From positions 108,171 through 172,170 of the forward strand of contig JAHBUC010000007.1 in the NCBI GenBank assembly GCA_019638275.1: DNA of 64,000 bases, written 5' to 3'. The stretch's first letter is position 1. Every line of letters begins with the position of its first letter. The stretch comes from Cyclobacteriaceae bacterium (lineage in GTDB: Bacteria > Bacteroidota > Bacteroidia > Cytophagales > Cyclobacteriaceae). Below are positions 41,581 to 49,888 of the stretch, one piece after another. The notes under the pieces were generated by a model. That model did not search any database. It had not been told where the DNA came from and saw only the letters and a list, made by a program, of their open reading frames with translations. The position numbers and the translations under genes were made by a program.

Positions 41581-43770
41581 GTGTACGAAATTTCTTTTCG
41601 GTTCTCTAAAATTGGCTTTTTAAGTCTCCTGTTTTTTTGGCTCAGTCTGGGCTTTAAATGTTACTCACAAGACAGATTATTAGACTCTCTTAAAGATGAA
41701 CTGGAATTGAGTTCTGGCTTAAAGAAAGCAGATATTCTTATAGAGCTCGCCCGTGCAAACTATTTCTCGAATACACAGGAATCGTTGCGGTACATTGATT
41801 TAGCGCTTACGATGTCTACAAATCTTAATGACCGGTTTAGGATCGTAAAATCAAGCCGACTAAGAGCTCAAATTTTACGCAAACTTGAAAGACTCGAAGA
41901 GTCAATTAAAGTTTTTGAGGAAATCTACATTGCAGAAAAAGACAACCTTGGAAAAAACAAGGAAGTTGACAGAGAATTGATGACTGTTTTGAACGGTCTT
42001 GGCAATACATACGCATTATTGGCGAATTATGATAAGGCACTGGAATTTCATTTTCAGGCTTTGATTCTGAAAGAGAAGGAGGATGACTTATCTGAAATAA
42101 GCATAAGCCTGAACAATATTGGTTTCGTCTACTTTAAACTGAAGGATTATGAGAAGGCCCTTGAATACCTCTTGAGGTCTTTGAATGCAAAAAGTAAAAT
42201 TAATGATTCATTTGACTTAGATCGCCTCTATATAAATATTGGGATGTGTAATATTCATTTGAATAACTTTACTGAAGCCTTAAATTATATAAGTGAGGGA
42301 TTTAAAATTTGTGGGGCGAATTGTTCCAATGAAATTGTTATCGAAGGAGAATTTGGTTTGGGGGTTGCAAATTTTAACTTGAAAGAATTTGATAAAGCCA
42401 GAGTTCATTTTATGAATTCTTATGCCAGAGCTAAGACTAATGATTCTAAAAGATGGGAGGCTGAGAATTTGGTGTATCTAGCTCGATTAGATTTAATAGC
42501 TAGTCGATATGAGGAAGCTAAGAGATTCTTGACAGAAGGTGAATCCATCTCATCGGCACTCAAATACAATCAGTTAGTATTAGATCATTATAAAGAATTC
42601 GCAAACCTGTATCGTGTCACCAAAGATTTTGAGAATGCTGCGTATTATCAAAGTAAATACATTACTTTAAAAGATAGCCTAATTGGGGAGGAGCTTGTAA
42701 AGAATATTGCGAAGACGCAAACTCAGTTTGAAGAGCGGGAGAATATAAAAACCATTGCGCAAAAAGACGAAGCCCTTGCCCGCCAGCGCATGCTCAACCT
42801 GGCCATTGGTACCATTGCTTTTCTGGCAGCTTTGCTGGTGTTTGTGTTGTATCATAGTAACAAAGTCAGGAGACGTGTGAATGCCAGGTTATCAGTAACG
42901 AATACGAAACTTGCTGAAGCCAATGCCACCATTGAAGCTCAGAACAAACAATTGCAATCATATAATGATAAGCTTGAGGCTGAAGTGAAAAAAGCCACAG
43001 CCGATCTGCTGGTTGCCAATACCTCCCTGGAAAAGGTAAACAGGGAGTTGGATAATTTTATTTACAAAACTTCCCACGATATCCGCGGCCCTTTGGCCAG
43101 CCTAAAAGGCATGTGTAATGTGGCGTTGATGGATGTAAAGGACCAGTTGGCATTGGGCTACTTGCAAAAGCTTGATGAAACAGCTACCAAGCTTAACCGC
43201 ATATTAACCCGGTTGCTTATCATCAATCAGATCAACAGCGCAGCTATCCATCCCGAGCCGTTGGATATGGATAAAGTAGTTGACGATATTATCTTACTTG
43301 AATCGAAGAAAGGATTGCCGCAGGGTTTTCAGTTTAAGCGGGAGATTCAACGGAATATGATCTTTCGCTCCGATGATGCATTAATCCGGATCATTCTCGA
43401 AAACCTGATCGACAATGCCATTAAGTTTCATAATGATTCAGACCGTGTGGTTCCATTTGCACATATTAAAATCTTTACAGAAGGCCCACACATGCACATC
43501 CATGTAATCGATAATGGCGTAGGCATTGCCTTAGAAAATCCAGACAAGATTTTTCAAATGTTTACGCGAGCCTCGGAAAAGTCAGGTACGGGCGGACTTG
43601 GCTTGTACCTGATCAAACAGGCGGTTAGCCGTTTGGGGGGAGATGTAGGTCTACAATTGACCTCAGATGGATTCACCGAATTTTACGCCACCCTACCATT
43701 GGAAATTCCGAAGGAGTTAACGGAGTCATCCCAGGGGCAGGAAGCTGTAAAAACCAAAGCCAGCGCCTGA
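41581..43770 (+). CDS. TPR-domain sensor histidine kinase
   Basis: A 729-aa sensor kinase typical of Bacteroidota. It has an N-terminal signal sequence (~12-30, ending CYSQ), a periplasmic array of TPR repeats (~50-370; clear units at ILIELARANYFSNTQESL, LNGLGNTYALLANYDKALEF, LNNIGFVYFKLKDYEKALEY), one membrane span (~405-426), a coiled coil (~440-490), a HisKA domain with the phospho-accepting His near 500 (KTSHDIRGPLASL) and an HATPase domain with NLIDNAIKF, DNGVGI and GTGGLGLYLIK. No receiver domain or response regulator is adjacent, so it is an orphan. The start is GTG at 41581. Its TPR array is a plausible ligand-binding site; the divergent exported peptides are candidate ligands by position only. 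Confidence 0.88.
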   Translation: MYEISFRFSKIGFLSLLFFWLSLGFKCYSQDRLLDSLKDELELSSGLKKADILIELARANYFSNTQESLRYIDLALTMSTNLNDRFRIVKSSRLRAQILRKLERLEESIKVFEEIYIAEKDNLGKNKEVDRELMTVLNGLGNTYALLANYDKALEFHFQALILKEKEDDLSEISISLNNIGFVYFKLKDYEKALEYLLRSLNAKSKINDSFDLDRLYINIGMCNIHLNNFTEALNYISEGFKICGANCSNEIVIEGEFGLGVANFNLKEFDKARVHFMNSYARAKTNDSKRWEAENLVYLARLDLIASRYEEAKRFLTEGESISSALKYNQLVLDHYKEFANLYRVTKDFENAAYYQSKYITLKDSLIGEELVKNIAKTQTQFEERENIKTIAQKDEALARQRMLNLAIGTIAFLAALLVFVLYHSNKVRRRVNARLSVTNTKLAEANATIEAQNKQLQSYNDKLEAEVKKATADLLVANTSLEKVNRELDNFIYKTSHDIRGPLASLKGMCNVALMDVKDQLALGYLQKLDETATKLNRILTRLLIINQINSAAIHPEPLDMDKVVDDIILLESKKGLPQGFQFKREIQRNMIFRSDDALIRIILENLIDNAIKFHNDSDRVVPFAHIKIFTEGPHMHIHVIDNGVGIALENPDKIFQMFTRASEKSGTGGLGLYLIKQAVSRLGGDVGLQLTSDGFTEFYATLPLEIPKELTESSQGQEAVKTKASA

Positions 43771-43819
43771 TTTTTTTACCTCCCGATCAATGCACATCTT
43801 TGCACTTCACAAATTTGTG
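43771..43819 (+). promoter_or_regulatory. Possible metG promoter with palindrome CACAAATTTGTG
   Basis: TTTTT (43771-43775), 19-bp spacer, CATCTTTG (43795-43802), one mismatch to TAnnTTTG. A perfect 12-bp palindrome CACAAATTTGTG (43808-43819) lies at the expected transcription start, 20 bp before the metG ATG, and could be an operator. Confidence 0.35.
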
Positions 43820-43839
43820 ACAGTGTTTTTTTTAGTGTT

Positions 43840-45927
43840 ATGAAGAGATTTAAACGAACTACGGTAACGGCAGCATTGCCTTATGCCAATGGTCCATTAC
43901 ATATCGGACACATTGCGGGTGCCTATCTGCCTGCTGATACCTATGTGCGGTATTTGCGACTACGGGGTGATGATGTGATATTTATCTGCGGATCGGATGA
44001 GCATGGAGTGGCCATTACGTTGGGCGCAAAAAAGGAAGGTGTTTCTCCCCGTCAGTTTGTAGATAAGTATCATGGGCTGATGAGGCAGGCTTTTGAGGAT
44101 TTTGGAATTTCGTTTGATATCTATTCCCGAACTTCATCCGAGGTTCATTACGAAACGGCCCAGGAGTTTTTCAGAAAAATATACGATCAGCAGATATTTC
44201 TTGAAGAAACCTCCGACCAATACTATGATGAGCAGGAACAGATTTTTCTGGCAGATAGATACATAATCGGCACCTGCCCGAATTGTGGTCACACCAATGC
44301 CTATGGCGATCAATGCGAAAAGTGTGGAACGAGTCTGAGTCCACGTCAGTTGATCAACCCGAGGTCAACTGTTTCCGGAAAGACACCTGTGTTGAAGCCG
44401 ACCCGACATTGGTATTTTCCATTGGATAAATATGAAGCATGGCTGCGTGAGTGGGTTATTGACGGCCATAAAGATGATTGGAAGGTAAACGTGTACGGCC
44501 AATGCAAATCGTGGATAGACCAGGGCTTACAACCTCGTTCTATTACACGCGATCTGGATTGGGGTGTACCCGTTCCGTTGGCAGATGCGAAAGGCAAAGT
44601 ATTGTATGTGTGGTTCGATGCACCAATCGGATACATTTCAGCAACAAAGGAATTAAAGCCTGAGGGCTGGGAAAAGTATTGGAAGGACCCCGAAACGCGA
44701 TTGATTCACTTTATTGGCAAAGACAACATCGTTTTTCATTGTATTATTTTTCCGGCCATACTGAAAGCTGCTGGCGATTACATTCTTCCGGATAACGTTC
44801 CGGCAAATGAGTTTTTAAATCTGGAGGGAGATAAAATATCCACCTCGCGTAATCATGCTGTTTGGTTGCATGAATATTTAACCGATTTTTCGGGCAGACG
44901 CGATGAACTGCGCTACGTGCTCACCTCAATTTCACCTGAAACAAAGGATTCGGATTTCACCTGGAAGGATTATCAGCAGAAAGTGAACAGCGAGTTGGTG
45001 GCCATTCTTGGAAATTTTGTGAACCGCGTAATGGTGCTTACCTGGAAGTATTTTGATGGGAAGGTTCCTTCCGAACATGAGTTGCCGGGAACTACGGATC
45101 GGAGAAAGAAAATCCTTGAGCAGTATAATAAAGCACATGATGAACTAAATGTTTCGGTGAAGGAAATGATCAGTGCGTTGAATGGTTTTCGTTTTCGTGA
45201 AGCCCAATTTCAACTGATGAACCTTGCGCGAATTGGAAATAAATTTTTGGCGGATACTGAACCATGGAAACTGGCCAAGGAGGACATGGAAGCTGTAGGC
45301 TGCATTTTAAATTATGCTCTTACCATTGTTGGTAATATTGCTATTGCCTGCGATCCATTTCTGCCAGATGCAGCGGCTAGTTTGCGCAAACAGCTTAACA
45401 GTTCTTCTTTTGATGTTAACTGGAAACAGTTTTGGATTAAAGAGCAGTTAATTAATGCGGTGCCGCAGCATCACCAACTGGGACAACCCGAATTGATGTA
45501 TAAAAATGTTGAAGACGAAGAGATTGACCGGCAAGTACAAAAATTACGAAAAACAAAAATGGAAAATGAGAAACCTGCGTCTGCTGTAAAACCCTTAAAG
45601 CCTGAAATCACCATTGATGATTTTGGCAAGCTTGACATTCGGGTGGGAAAAGTACTCGCAGCTGAGAAAATGGAGAAGTCTAACAAGCTGCTAAAGCTTA
45701 CAGTTGATACGGGTGTTGATCAGCGCACTGTGCTGAGTGGAATCGCGCAGCATTATTCACCTGAAGAAATGGTGGGAAAGCAAGTAACCTTGATTGCAAA
45801 CCTGGCGCCTCGTAAAATGATGGGCATTGAATCGCAGGGTATGATTTTAATGGCCGAAGATGTGGATGGAAAACTTCGCTTGATTCAACCTATCGAGGTG
45901 GTGAATCCTGGTTCTTTAGTGAACTAA
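43840..45927 (+). CDS. metG: Methionyl-tRNA synthetase with C-terminal tRNA-binding domain
   Basis: A 695-aa class I synthetase charging both initiator and elongator tRNA-Met. HIGH motif HIGH is exact at residues 21-24 ([14 protein letters not shown]); the KMSKS motif is present as KISTS near 331. The connective peptide carries a knuckle with four cysteines ([18 protein letters not shown] near 147-165), a zinc site. A C-terminal EMAP/Trbp111-type tRNA-binding domain (~585-690: [21 protein letters not shown]...) provides dimerisation and tRNA affinity. It is flanked upstream by the histidine kinase. Confidence 0.96.
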   Translation: MKRFKRTTVTAALPYANGPLHIGHIAGAYLPADTYVRYLRLRGDDVIFICGSDEHGVAITLGAKKEGVSPRQFVDKYHGLMRQAFEDFGISFDIYSRTSSEVHYETAQEFFRKIYDQQIFLEETSDQYYDEQEQIFLADRYIIGTCPNCGHTNAYGDQCEKCGTSLSPRQLINPRSTVSGKTPVLKPTRHWYFPLDKYEAWLREWVIDGHKDDWKVNVYGQCKSWIDQGLQPRSITRDLDWGVPVPLADAKGKVLYVWFDAPIGYISATKELKPEGWEKYWKDPETRLIHFIGKDNIVFHCIIFPAILKAAGDYILPDNVPANEFLNLEGDKISTSRNHAVWLHEYLTDFSGRRDELRYVLTSISPETKDSDFTWKDYQQKVNSELVAILGNFVNRVMVLTWKYFDGKVPSEHELPGTTDRRKKILEQYNKAHDELNVSVKEMISALNGFRFREAQFQLMNLARIGNKFLADTEPWKLAKEDMEAVGCILNYALTIVGNIAIACDPFLPDAAASLRKQLNSSSFDVNWKQFWIKEQLINAVPQHHQLGQPELMYKNVEDEEIDRQVQKLRKTKMENEKPASAVKPLKPEITIDDFGKLDIRVGKVLAAEKMEKSNKLLKLTVDTGVDQRTVLSGIAQHYSPEEMVGKQVTLIANLAPRKMMGIESQGMILMAEDVDGKLRLIQPIEVVNPGSLVN

Positions 45928-45971
45928 ACTTAGAGTTAGGCAACAGATTTACTATCCTATAAAGTTATGAC

Positions 45972-46748
45972 ATGAATAATTTTAAAATCTCACTTTTTCT
46001 AATAGGATGGTTTTTGGTATTTTTTTGTCATTCCCAAGTGGTGATCGGTACTTACTATTCAAAAGTCTTTGTAGGTAGGGGTGAAGAGAAAATTGTGGGC
46101 GTTGATTCGGTTTATATGAATACACTAATACTTGAAGATGGCGCAAAACTTAAATTCGCTAAAAATTCAATTTTGATAGTTAAAAATGCATTCATTGGGG
46201 AGAATTGTGAGTTAAGTTCAGCTGGTTTGAATGGATTTGACGGGAAGTTTCAGAACCAATTGGATGGTGGTCATGGTGAGGATGGTAAACATTTAATACT
46301 TATAATCAATTTCAAAAAACTTGGAAACCTAAAGATAAGTACGAATGGGGGAAGCGGTGGAAAAGGAGCGTTAGGTAGTCCCGGTTATAATGGTGAACCT
46401 GGAAGCAATGGCGGAGATGGACAGAAAGGAGGACATGGAGGAAATGGTGGTAATGGAGGGGATTTAACTTTAATTTATTATTGTGAGGGATTTACTCCTA
46501 CTTTTAACGGCAGTCAAAAAGGACGCCACAGTATTCAATTAGATTATTTTGGTGGGGAAGGCGGTATAGCTGGCCGAGGGGGACCTGCAGGTCGGGGTGG
46601 ACCACCTCCTAAACGTATTGAGTATCTTAATGGGGTAAAAAGAGTAATTATCGAGGGACCAGCTGGTAAGAACGGATGGAAGGGAGTAGATGGTTCTCAT
46701 GGAATGCGAGGGAGGGATGGTGAACTAATTTTTAGGCGGAGCGACTAG
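45972..46748 (+). CDS. Secreted collagen-like (Gly-X-Y) protein
   Basis: A 258-aa exported protein with a signal peptide (hydrophobic ~5-21, cleavage near CHSQ). After an ~100-residue beta-rich domain come collagen-type triplets: about 13 uninterrupted Gly-X-Y units near 126-164 (GGSGGKGALGSPGYNGEPG and on), a further Gly-rich stretch GGEGGIAGRGGPAGRGG near 196-212, and about 8 more triplets near 229-252. Proline is present but not at consistent Y positions. Unlike most bacterial collagen-like proteins there is no sortase signal (this is a Gram-negative) and no type IX sorting domain. I do not recognise a named family; expected location is periplasm or exterior. Confidence 0.6.
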   Translation: MNNFKISLFLIGWFLVFFCHSQVVIGTYYSKVFVGRGEEKIVGVDSVYMNTLILEDGAKLKFAKNSILIVKNAFIGENCELSSAGLNGFDGKFQNQLDGGHGEDGKHLILIINFKKLGNLKISTNGGSGGKGALGSPGYNGEPGSNGGDGQKGGHGGNGGNGGDLTLIYYCEGFTPTFNGSQKGRHSIQLDYFGGEGGIAGRGGPAGRGGPPPKRIEYLNGVKRVIIEGPAGKNGWKGVDGSHGMRGRDGELIFRRSD

Positions 46749-46750
46749 TC

Positions 46751-47311
46751 TTAACCGTTATAAAGACTCATCGTTTTATCAACACCAATCGTGCAAAATG
46801 ACAAAATCATTTCGCTGACTTTGTCCATCAGTGGAGGCAATGCATGGAATTCTTCTTGAGAAAAGTTGCCCAGTACATAATCTACCTGCTGGCCTTTGTT
46901 AAAGTTGTTGCCTATGCCAAAGCGTAAACGAGTATAGTCAGCACCTCCAAGCACCTGCTCGATATTGGTTAGTCCGTTATGACCGGCCGCACTTCCTTGT
47001 TTACGCATGCGCAGTGTACCAAATGGCAAAGCGATATCATCTACAATAACCAACAAGTTTTCCTTCGGTAGTTTTAGTTCCTGCAACCAGTAGGCAATAG
47101 CCTTGCCGCTCAGGTTCATGTATGTGGTAGGTTTGATGAGATGGATTTGCCTTCCTTTGAATTTCAGTTCTGCTTTTTCTGCATGACGGGATAGTTCAAA
47201 GGTGATCCCTTTCACATCAGCCAGACGGTCGAGCACCAGAAAGCCAATGTTATGCCGTGTGAGTTCATACTCGGCACCAATATTTCCCAATCCAGCAATG
47301 AGGTACTTCAT
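46751..47311 (-). CDS. pth: Peptidyl-tRNA hydrolase
   Basis: A 186-aa enzyme that frees tRNA from prematurely dropped peptidyl-tRNA. The N-terminus MKYLIAGLGNIGAEYELTRHNIGF contains the catalytic His20; KPTTYMNLSGKAI near 60-72, VDDIALPFG near 90 and GSAAGHNGL near 107 are the other family motifs. Length is standard. It is downstream of rplY on the same strand with a terminator in between, the frequent rplY-pth linkage. Confidence 0.95.
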   Translation of the reverse strand: MKYLIAGLGNIGAEYELTRHNIGFLVLDRLADVKGITFELSRHAEKAELKFKGRQIHLIKPTTYMNLSGKAIAYWLQELKLPKENLLVIVDDIALPFGTLRMRKQGSAAGHNGLTNIEQVLGGADYTRLRFGIGNNFNKGQQVDYVLGNFSQEEFHALPPLMDKVSEMILSFCTIGVDKTMSLYNG

Positions 47312-47348
47312 TCAAAAAAGTTAACGGGGCAAGATAACGGGTAATGCA

Positions 47349-47381
47349 TAAAAAAACCTTCCTGAATGACAGGAAGGTTTT
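47349..47381 (-). terminator. Terminator after rplY
   Basis: CAGGAAGGTTTT (47370-47381) pairs with AAAACCTTCCTG (47353-47364) over 12 bp with a 5-nt loop; the minus strand continues into T7 just downstream of the rplY stop codon. Confidence 0.88.
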
Positions 47382-47402
47382 GAATAGCAGACAAATTTCA
47401 GA

Positions 47403-48059
47403 TTACTTCTTGCCTTCTTCCTTCTTAGGCGCTTCAGCTTTTTTGGCATCAGCAGGAGCAGCGGCAGGAGCGGCACCTTCTGCAGGAGTAGCAGCTGTTT
47501 CAGCAGCAAGCTTGGCGGCACGAGGAACCTCAACTGCGGCAATAGCAGCAGCTTTAGGATCCAGGAACGTTAAGCCTTCCATTTTCATATCTGAAACCTT
47601 AATGGCATGGTGGAAGTCAAGCTCCGTAACATCCACGTCAATATGATCAGGCATGTCTTTCGGGAAACCTTCAACCTTAAGGGCAGCGCGCTTACGCACC
47701 AGAGTTCCACCTTTATCAACACCTTTGGCTTTACCCACCAAACGGATCGGGATGCTCATTTTAATTTTTCTTCCTTCTTCAACTTTCAGGAAATCAGCAT
47801 GGAGGATAACCTCACTTACCGGATGGAATTGAACTTCCTGAAGAATCGCTTCCGACTCTTCACCTTCGATGTTCAGGTGCACAAAGTGTGCTTCGTTGGT
47901 GTACACCAATTCGCGAAACAGAATCATGGGTGCATAGAAATGCACTTGCTCATTTCCGCCATACACAACGCAGGGAACAAATCCTTCATTTCTCAATCTT
48001 TGAGAATCAGACTTGCCGAGATTCGCTCTTTTATACCCTACAATCTCAACAGTTTTCAT
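47403..48059 (-). CDS. rplY: 50S ribosomal protein L25 (Ctc/TL5 type)
   Basis: A 218-aa 5S rRNA-binding ribosomal protein of the long CTC form. Residues 1-95 are the L25 beta-barrel domain (KRANLGKSDSQRLRNEGFVPCVVYG); 95-185 are the TL5 domain with KVEEGRKIKMSIPIRLVGKAKGVDKGG; the last ~35 residues are Ala/Glu/Lys-rich (APAAAPADAKKAEAPK). The extension is typical for Bacteroidota. It is transcribed downstream of prs with a 29-bp gap and has a terminator of its own. Confidence 0.95.
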   Translation of the reverse strand: MKTVEIVGYKRANLGKSDSQRLRNEGFVPCVVYGGNEQVHFYAPMILFRELVYTNEAHFVHLNIEGEESEAILQEVQFHPVSEVILHADFLKVEEGRKIKMSIPIRLVGKAKGVDKGGTLVRKRAALKVEGFPKDMPDHIDVDVTELDFHHAIKVSDMKMEGLTFLDPKAAAIAAVEVPRAAKLAAETAATPAEGAAPAAAPADAKKAEAPKKEEGKK

Positions 48060-48088
48060 GGTTTTAAAATTTATAGTTATTAAATGGT

Positions 48089-49018
48089 TTACAGTTTTAT
48101 GAACAACGAACTAATCGACTCATGGTCGTGAATTTTACGTATCGCTTTCGCGAATAATTCAGATACCGTGAGCACTTTAATTTTTGATATCTCTTTCTTT
48201 AATGGAATGGTATCCGCTACCACCAATTCTTCCAATACAGAATTTTCAATATTCTCGTACGCCTTGCCGGAAAGCACCGGGTGTGTACAAGCTGCACGAA
48301 CGGTACGTGCGCCTTTTTCTTTTAACAGGGCAGCAGCCTTGCAAATGGTTCCGGCAGTATCCACAAGGTCATCAATCAGCACAACATCCTTGCCTTCCAC
48401 TTCACCAATCAGGCGCATGGATTCTACTTTATTGGCCTCTTTTCTGTACTTATCGCAAACGGCAAGTTCAGCATCAAAAAATTTGGCAAAGCTTCTGGCG
48501 CGCTTAATACCTCCCACATCCGGTGAGGCAAACATGATGTTCTCTAACTGCAATGACTTGAGATAAGGAACAAATATGTAAGCCCCGTCCAGGTGATCAA
48601 CCGGTATATCAAAAAAGCCCTGAATCTGGTCGGCATGTAAATCACAGGCCATAATGCGGTCGGCTCCTGCTGCTGAAATCAGGTTGGCGATCAGCTTGGC
48701 AGCAATGGAAACACGCGGGCGATCTTTACGGTCCTGGCGCGCATAGCCGAAATAAGGGATCACTACGTTTACACTGGAGGCACTGGCACGCTTGGCTGCG
48801 TCCACCATCAGTAAGAGCTCCATCAGGTTATCAGACGGAGGTATGGTGGATTGAATGATAAAAACTTCATGGCCTCGAACAGATTCAGCAATAAAGGGCG
48901 ACATCTCGCCATCGCTGAATTGCTGGTAGTTTACAACCCCCAGGTTTTCACCGTATGCATCGGCAATTTTTTCGGCCAGATACGTGGTAGCCCTTCCGCT
49001 GAAAATTTTTACAGCCAT
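48089..49018 (-). CDS. prs: Ribose-phosphate pyrophosphokinase
   Basis: A 309-aa enzyme making PRPP from ribose 5-phosphate and ATP for nucleotide, histidine and NAD synthesis. It has the PRPP synthetase signature DLHADQIQGFFDIPVDHL near 127, the ATP/flexible-loop region GYARQDRKDRPR near 94-105 and the pyrophosphate-binding VVLIDDLVDTAGT near 211-223. Length is standard. It lies between tRNA-Gln with its terminator (49034-49061) and rplY, with which it probably shares a transcript, as in many bacteria. Confidence 0.95.
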   Translation of the reverse strand: MAVKIFSGRATTYLAEKIADAYGENLGVVNYQQFSDGEMSPFIAESVRGHEVFIIQSTIPPSDNLMELLLMVDAAKRASASSVNVVIPYFGYARQDRKDRPRVSIAAKLIANLISAAGADRIMACDLHADQIQGFFDIPVDHLDGAYIFVPYLKSLQLENIMFASPDVGGIKRARSFAKFFDAELAVCDKYRKEANKVESMRLIGEVEGKDVVLIDDLVDTAGTICKAAALLKEKGARTVRAACTHPVLSGKAYENIENSVLEELVVADTIPLKKEISKIKVLTVSELFAKAIRKIHDHESISSLFIKL

Positions 49019-49033
49019 CGTTTTGAGTTAACT

Positions 49034-49061
49034 AAAAACCCTCCCGAAACGGTTGGGAGGG
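49034..49061 (-). terminator. Terminator after tRNA-Gln
   Basis: CCCTCCC (minus strand, 49061-49055) pairs with GGGAGGG (49045-49039) around a 9-nt loop and is followed by T5. It lies 7 bp downstream of the tRNA 3' end and 16 bp upstream of the prs ATG, so it may also attenuate a read-through prs transcript. Confidence 0.8.
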
Positions 49062-49067
49062 CCTTTG

Positions 49068-49138
49068 TTGTCCGACAAGGATTCGAACCCTGACTAAAAG
49101 AACCAAAATCTTCTGTGCTACCGTTACACCATCGGACA
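49068..49138 (-). tRNA. tRNA-Gln (anticodon TTG)
   Basis: A 71-nt cloverleaf: acceptor stem TGTCCGA/TCGGACA, D arm GTG...CAC, anticodon stem GAAGA/TCTTT with loop TTTTGGT (anticodon TTG at positions 34-36), variable loop TAGT, T stem CAGGG/CCTTG with loop TTCGAAT and discriminator A. CCA is not encoded, as is usual in Bacteroidota. A promoter lies about 36 nt upstream and a terminator 7 nt downstream, so it is a stand-alone tRNA unit. Confidence 0.95.
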
Positions 49139-49180
49139 ATTTCCTTGTTTTAAGCAAGAAAACCCTGTTTTTTGGGATTG

Positions 49181-49210
49181 CAAAGGTAGAATTAATTTTC
49201 AGAAAACTAA
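49181..49210 (-). promoter_or_regulatory. Promoter of tRNA-Gln
   Basis: TACCTTTG (49188-49181) is an exact -7 match, with TTA (49210-49208) 19 bp upstream instead of TTG. Expected start near 49174, giving a 36-nt leader before the mature tRNA. Confidence 0.5.
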
Positions 49211-49244
49211 TCCCCGGACTGGAAATTTCTGGCTAAAAAGTAGA

Positions 49245-49817
49245 CTATAAATCGGTTTCTGTACTGGCCGTTCCTTCCATAAAACCTTCGGCCCAAAACC
49301 GATATTTATCCAGGATGGAGATGACCGCGTTGCGCAGGTGGCGCTGGTTGGTGTAATCAATCTTGCCATATAAGGTTGTGGCATAGCCTTGCCAAACGGA
49401 GCGATTCTGGCGCCTGTCAAAAAATTGAATGAGCAAGGTACCTGTACTTAAATCAAACTTTTTACGGTCATAGGATAGGTTCTCATTCTGAGTTTTGATC
49501 CACTCTTCAATTTCGGGCTGCGCGTAGCCTGTAAATCCCAAACTATCTTCGAAAAGTTTAAAATTGACCAGCAAATGAGGCTTATTTGCCGTTTGTCTGT
49601 ATCCCAAAAACTTCATACGGGAGACAATGGCTGTTTCAATCTGCTCGTTGATCATGGTTTCATCATTCACCCCAACGGGCTTCATGATTTCAAAAGTGCG
49701 GTATTTTTTGAACTGCCCTTTGTAACTGTAATCGTATTCAACCGGAAGTTCTTTGTAACCAAGACAACCTGAGAGTATTCCCGCCAGTAGCAGGAAAATC
49801 AACTGCGCGTTCTTCAT
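49245..49817 (-). CDS. DUF4136 lipoprotein
   Basis: A 190-aa lipoprotein with lipobox LSGC (Cys18) followed by LGYKELPVEYDYS. The remainder is the DUF4136 fold: KKYRTFEIMKP strand near 37, MINEQIETAIVSRMKFLGYRQT helix near 55-76, and VNFKLF/TLLIQFFDRRQNRSVWQGYA near 140-160. The family is common in Bacteroidota and Proteobacteria envelopes and has no established function. It is on the same strand as purL with a 71-bp gap and probably not regulated with it. Confidence 0.87.
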   Translation of the reverse strand: MKNAQLIFLLLAGILSGCLGYKELPVEYDYSYKGQFKKYRTFEIMKPVGVNDETMINEQIETAIVSRMKFLGYRQTANKPHLLVNFKLFEDSLGFTGYAQPEIEEWIKTQNENLSYDRKKFDLSTGTLLIQFFDRRQNRSVWQGYATTLYGKIDYTNQRHLRNAVISILDKYRFWAEGFMEGTASTETDL

Positions 49818-49888
49818 GCCCGTTTAGATTTAGTGAAATGAAGGTAATACACTAATCCCTTACTAACAACGGGAGCCCTGTTCTGTTT

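Noticed and set aside
43771..43840. A T-box or methionine riboswitch upstream of metG
   Set aside because: The leader is only a few tens of bases and shows no T-box anti-terminator or SAM riboswitch features; only a 12-bp palindrome is visible.
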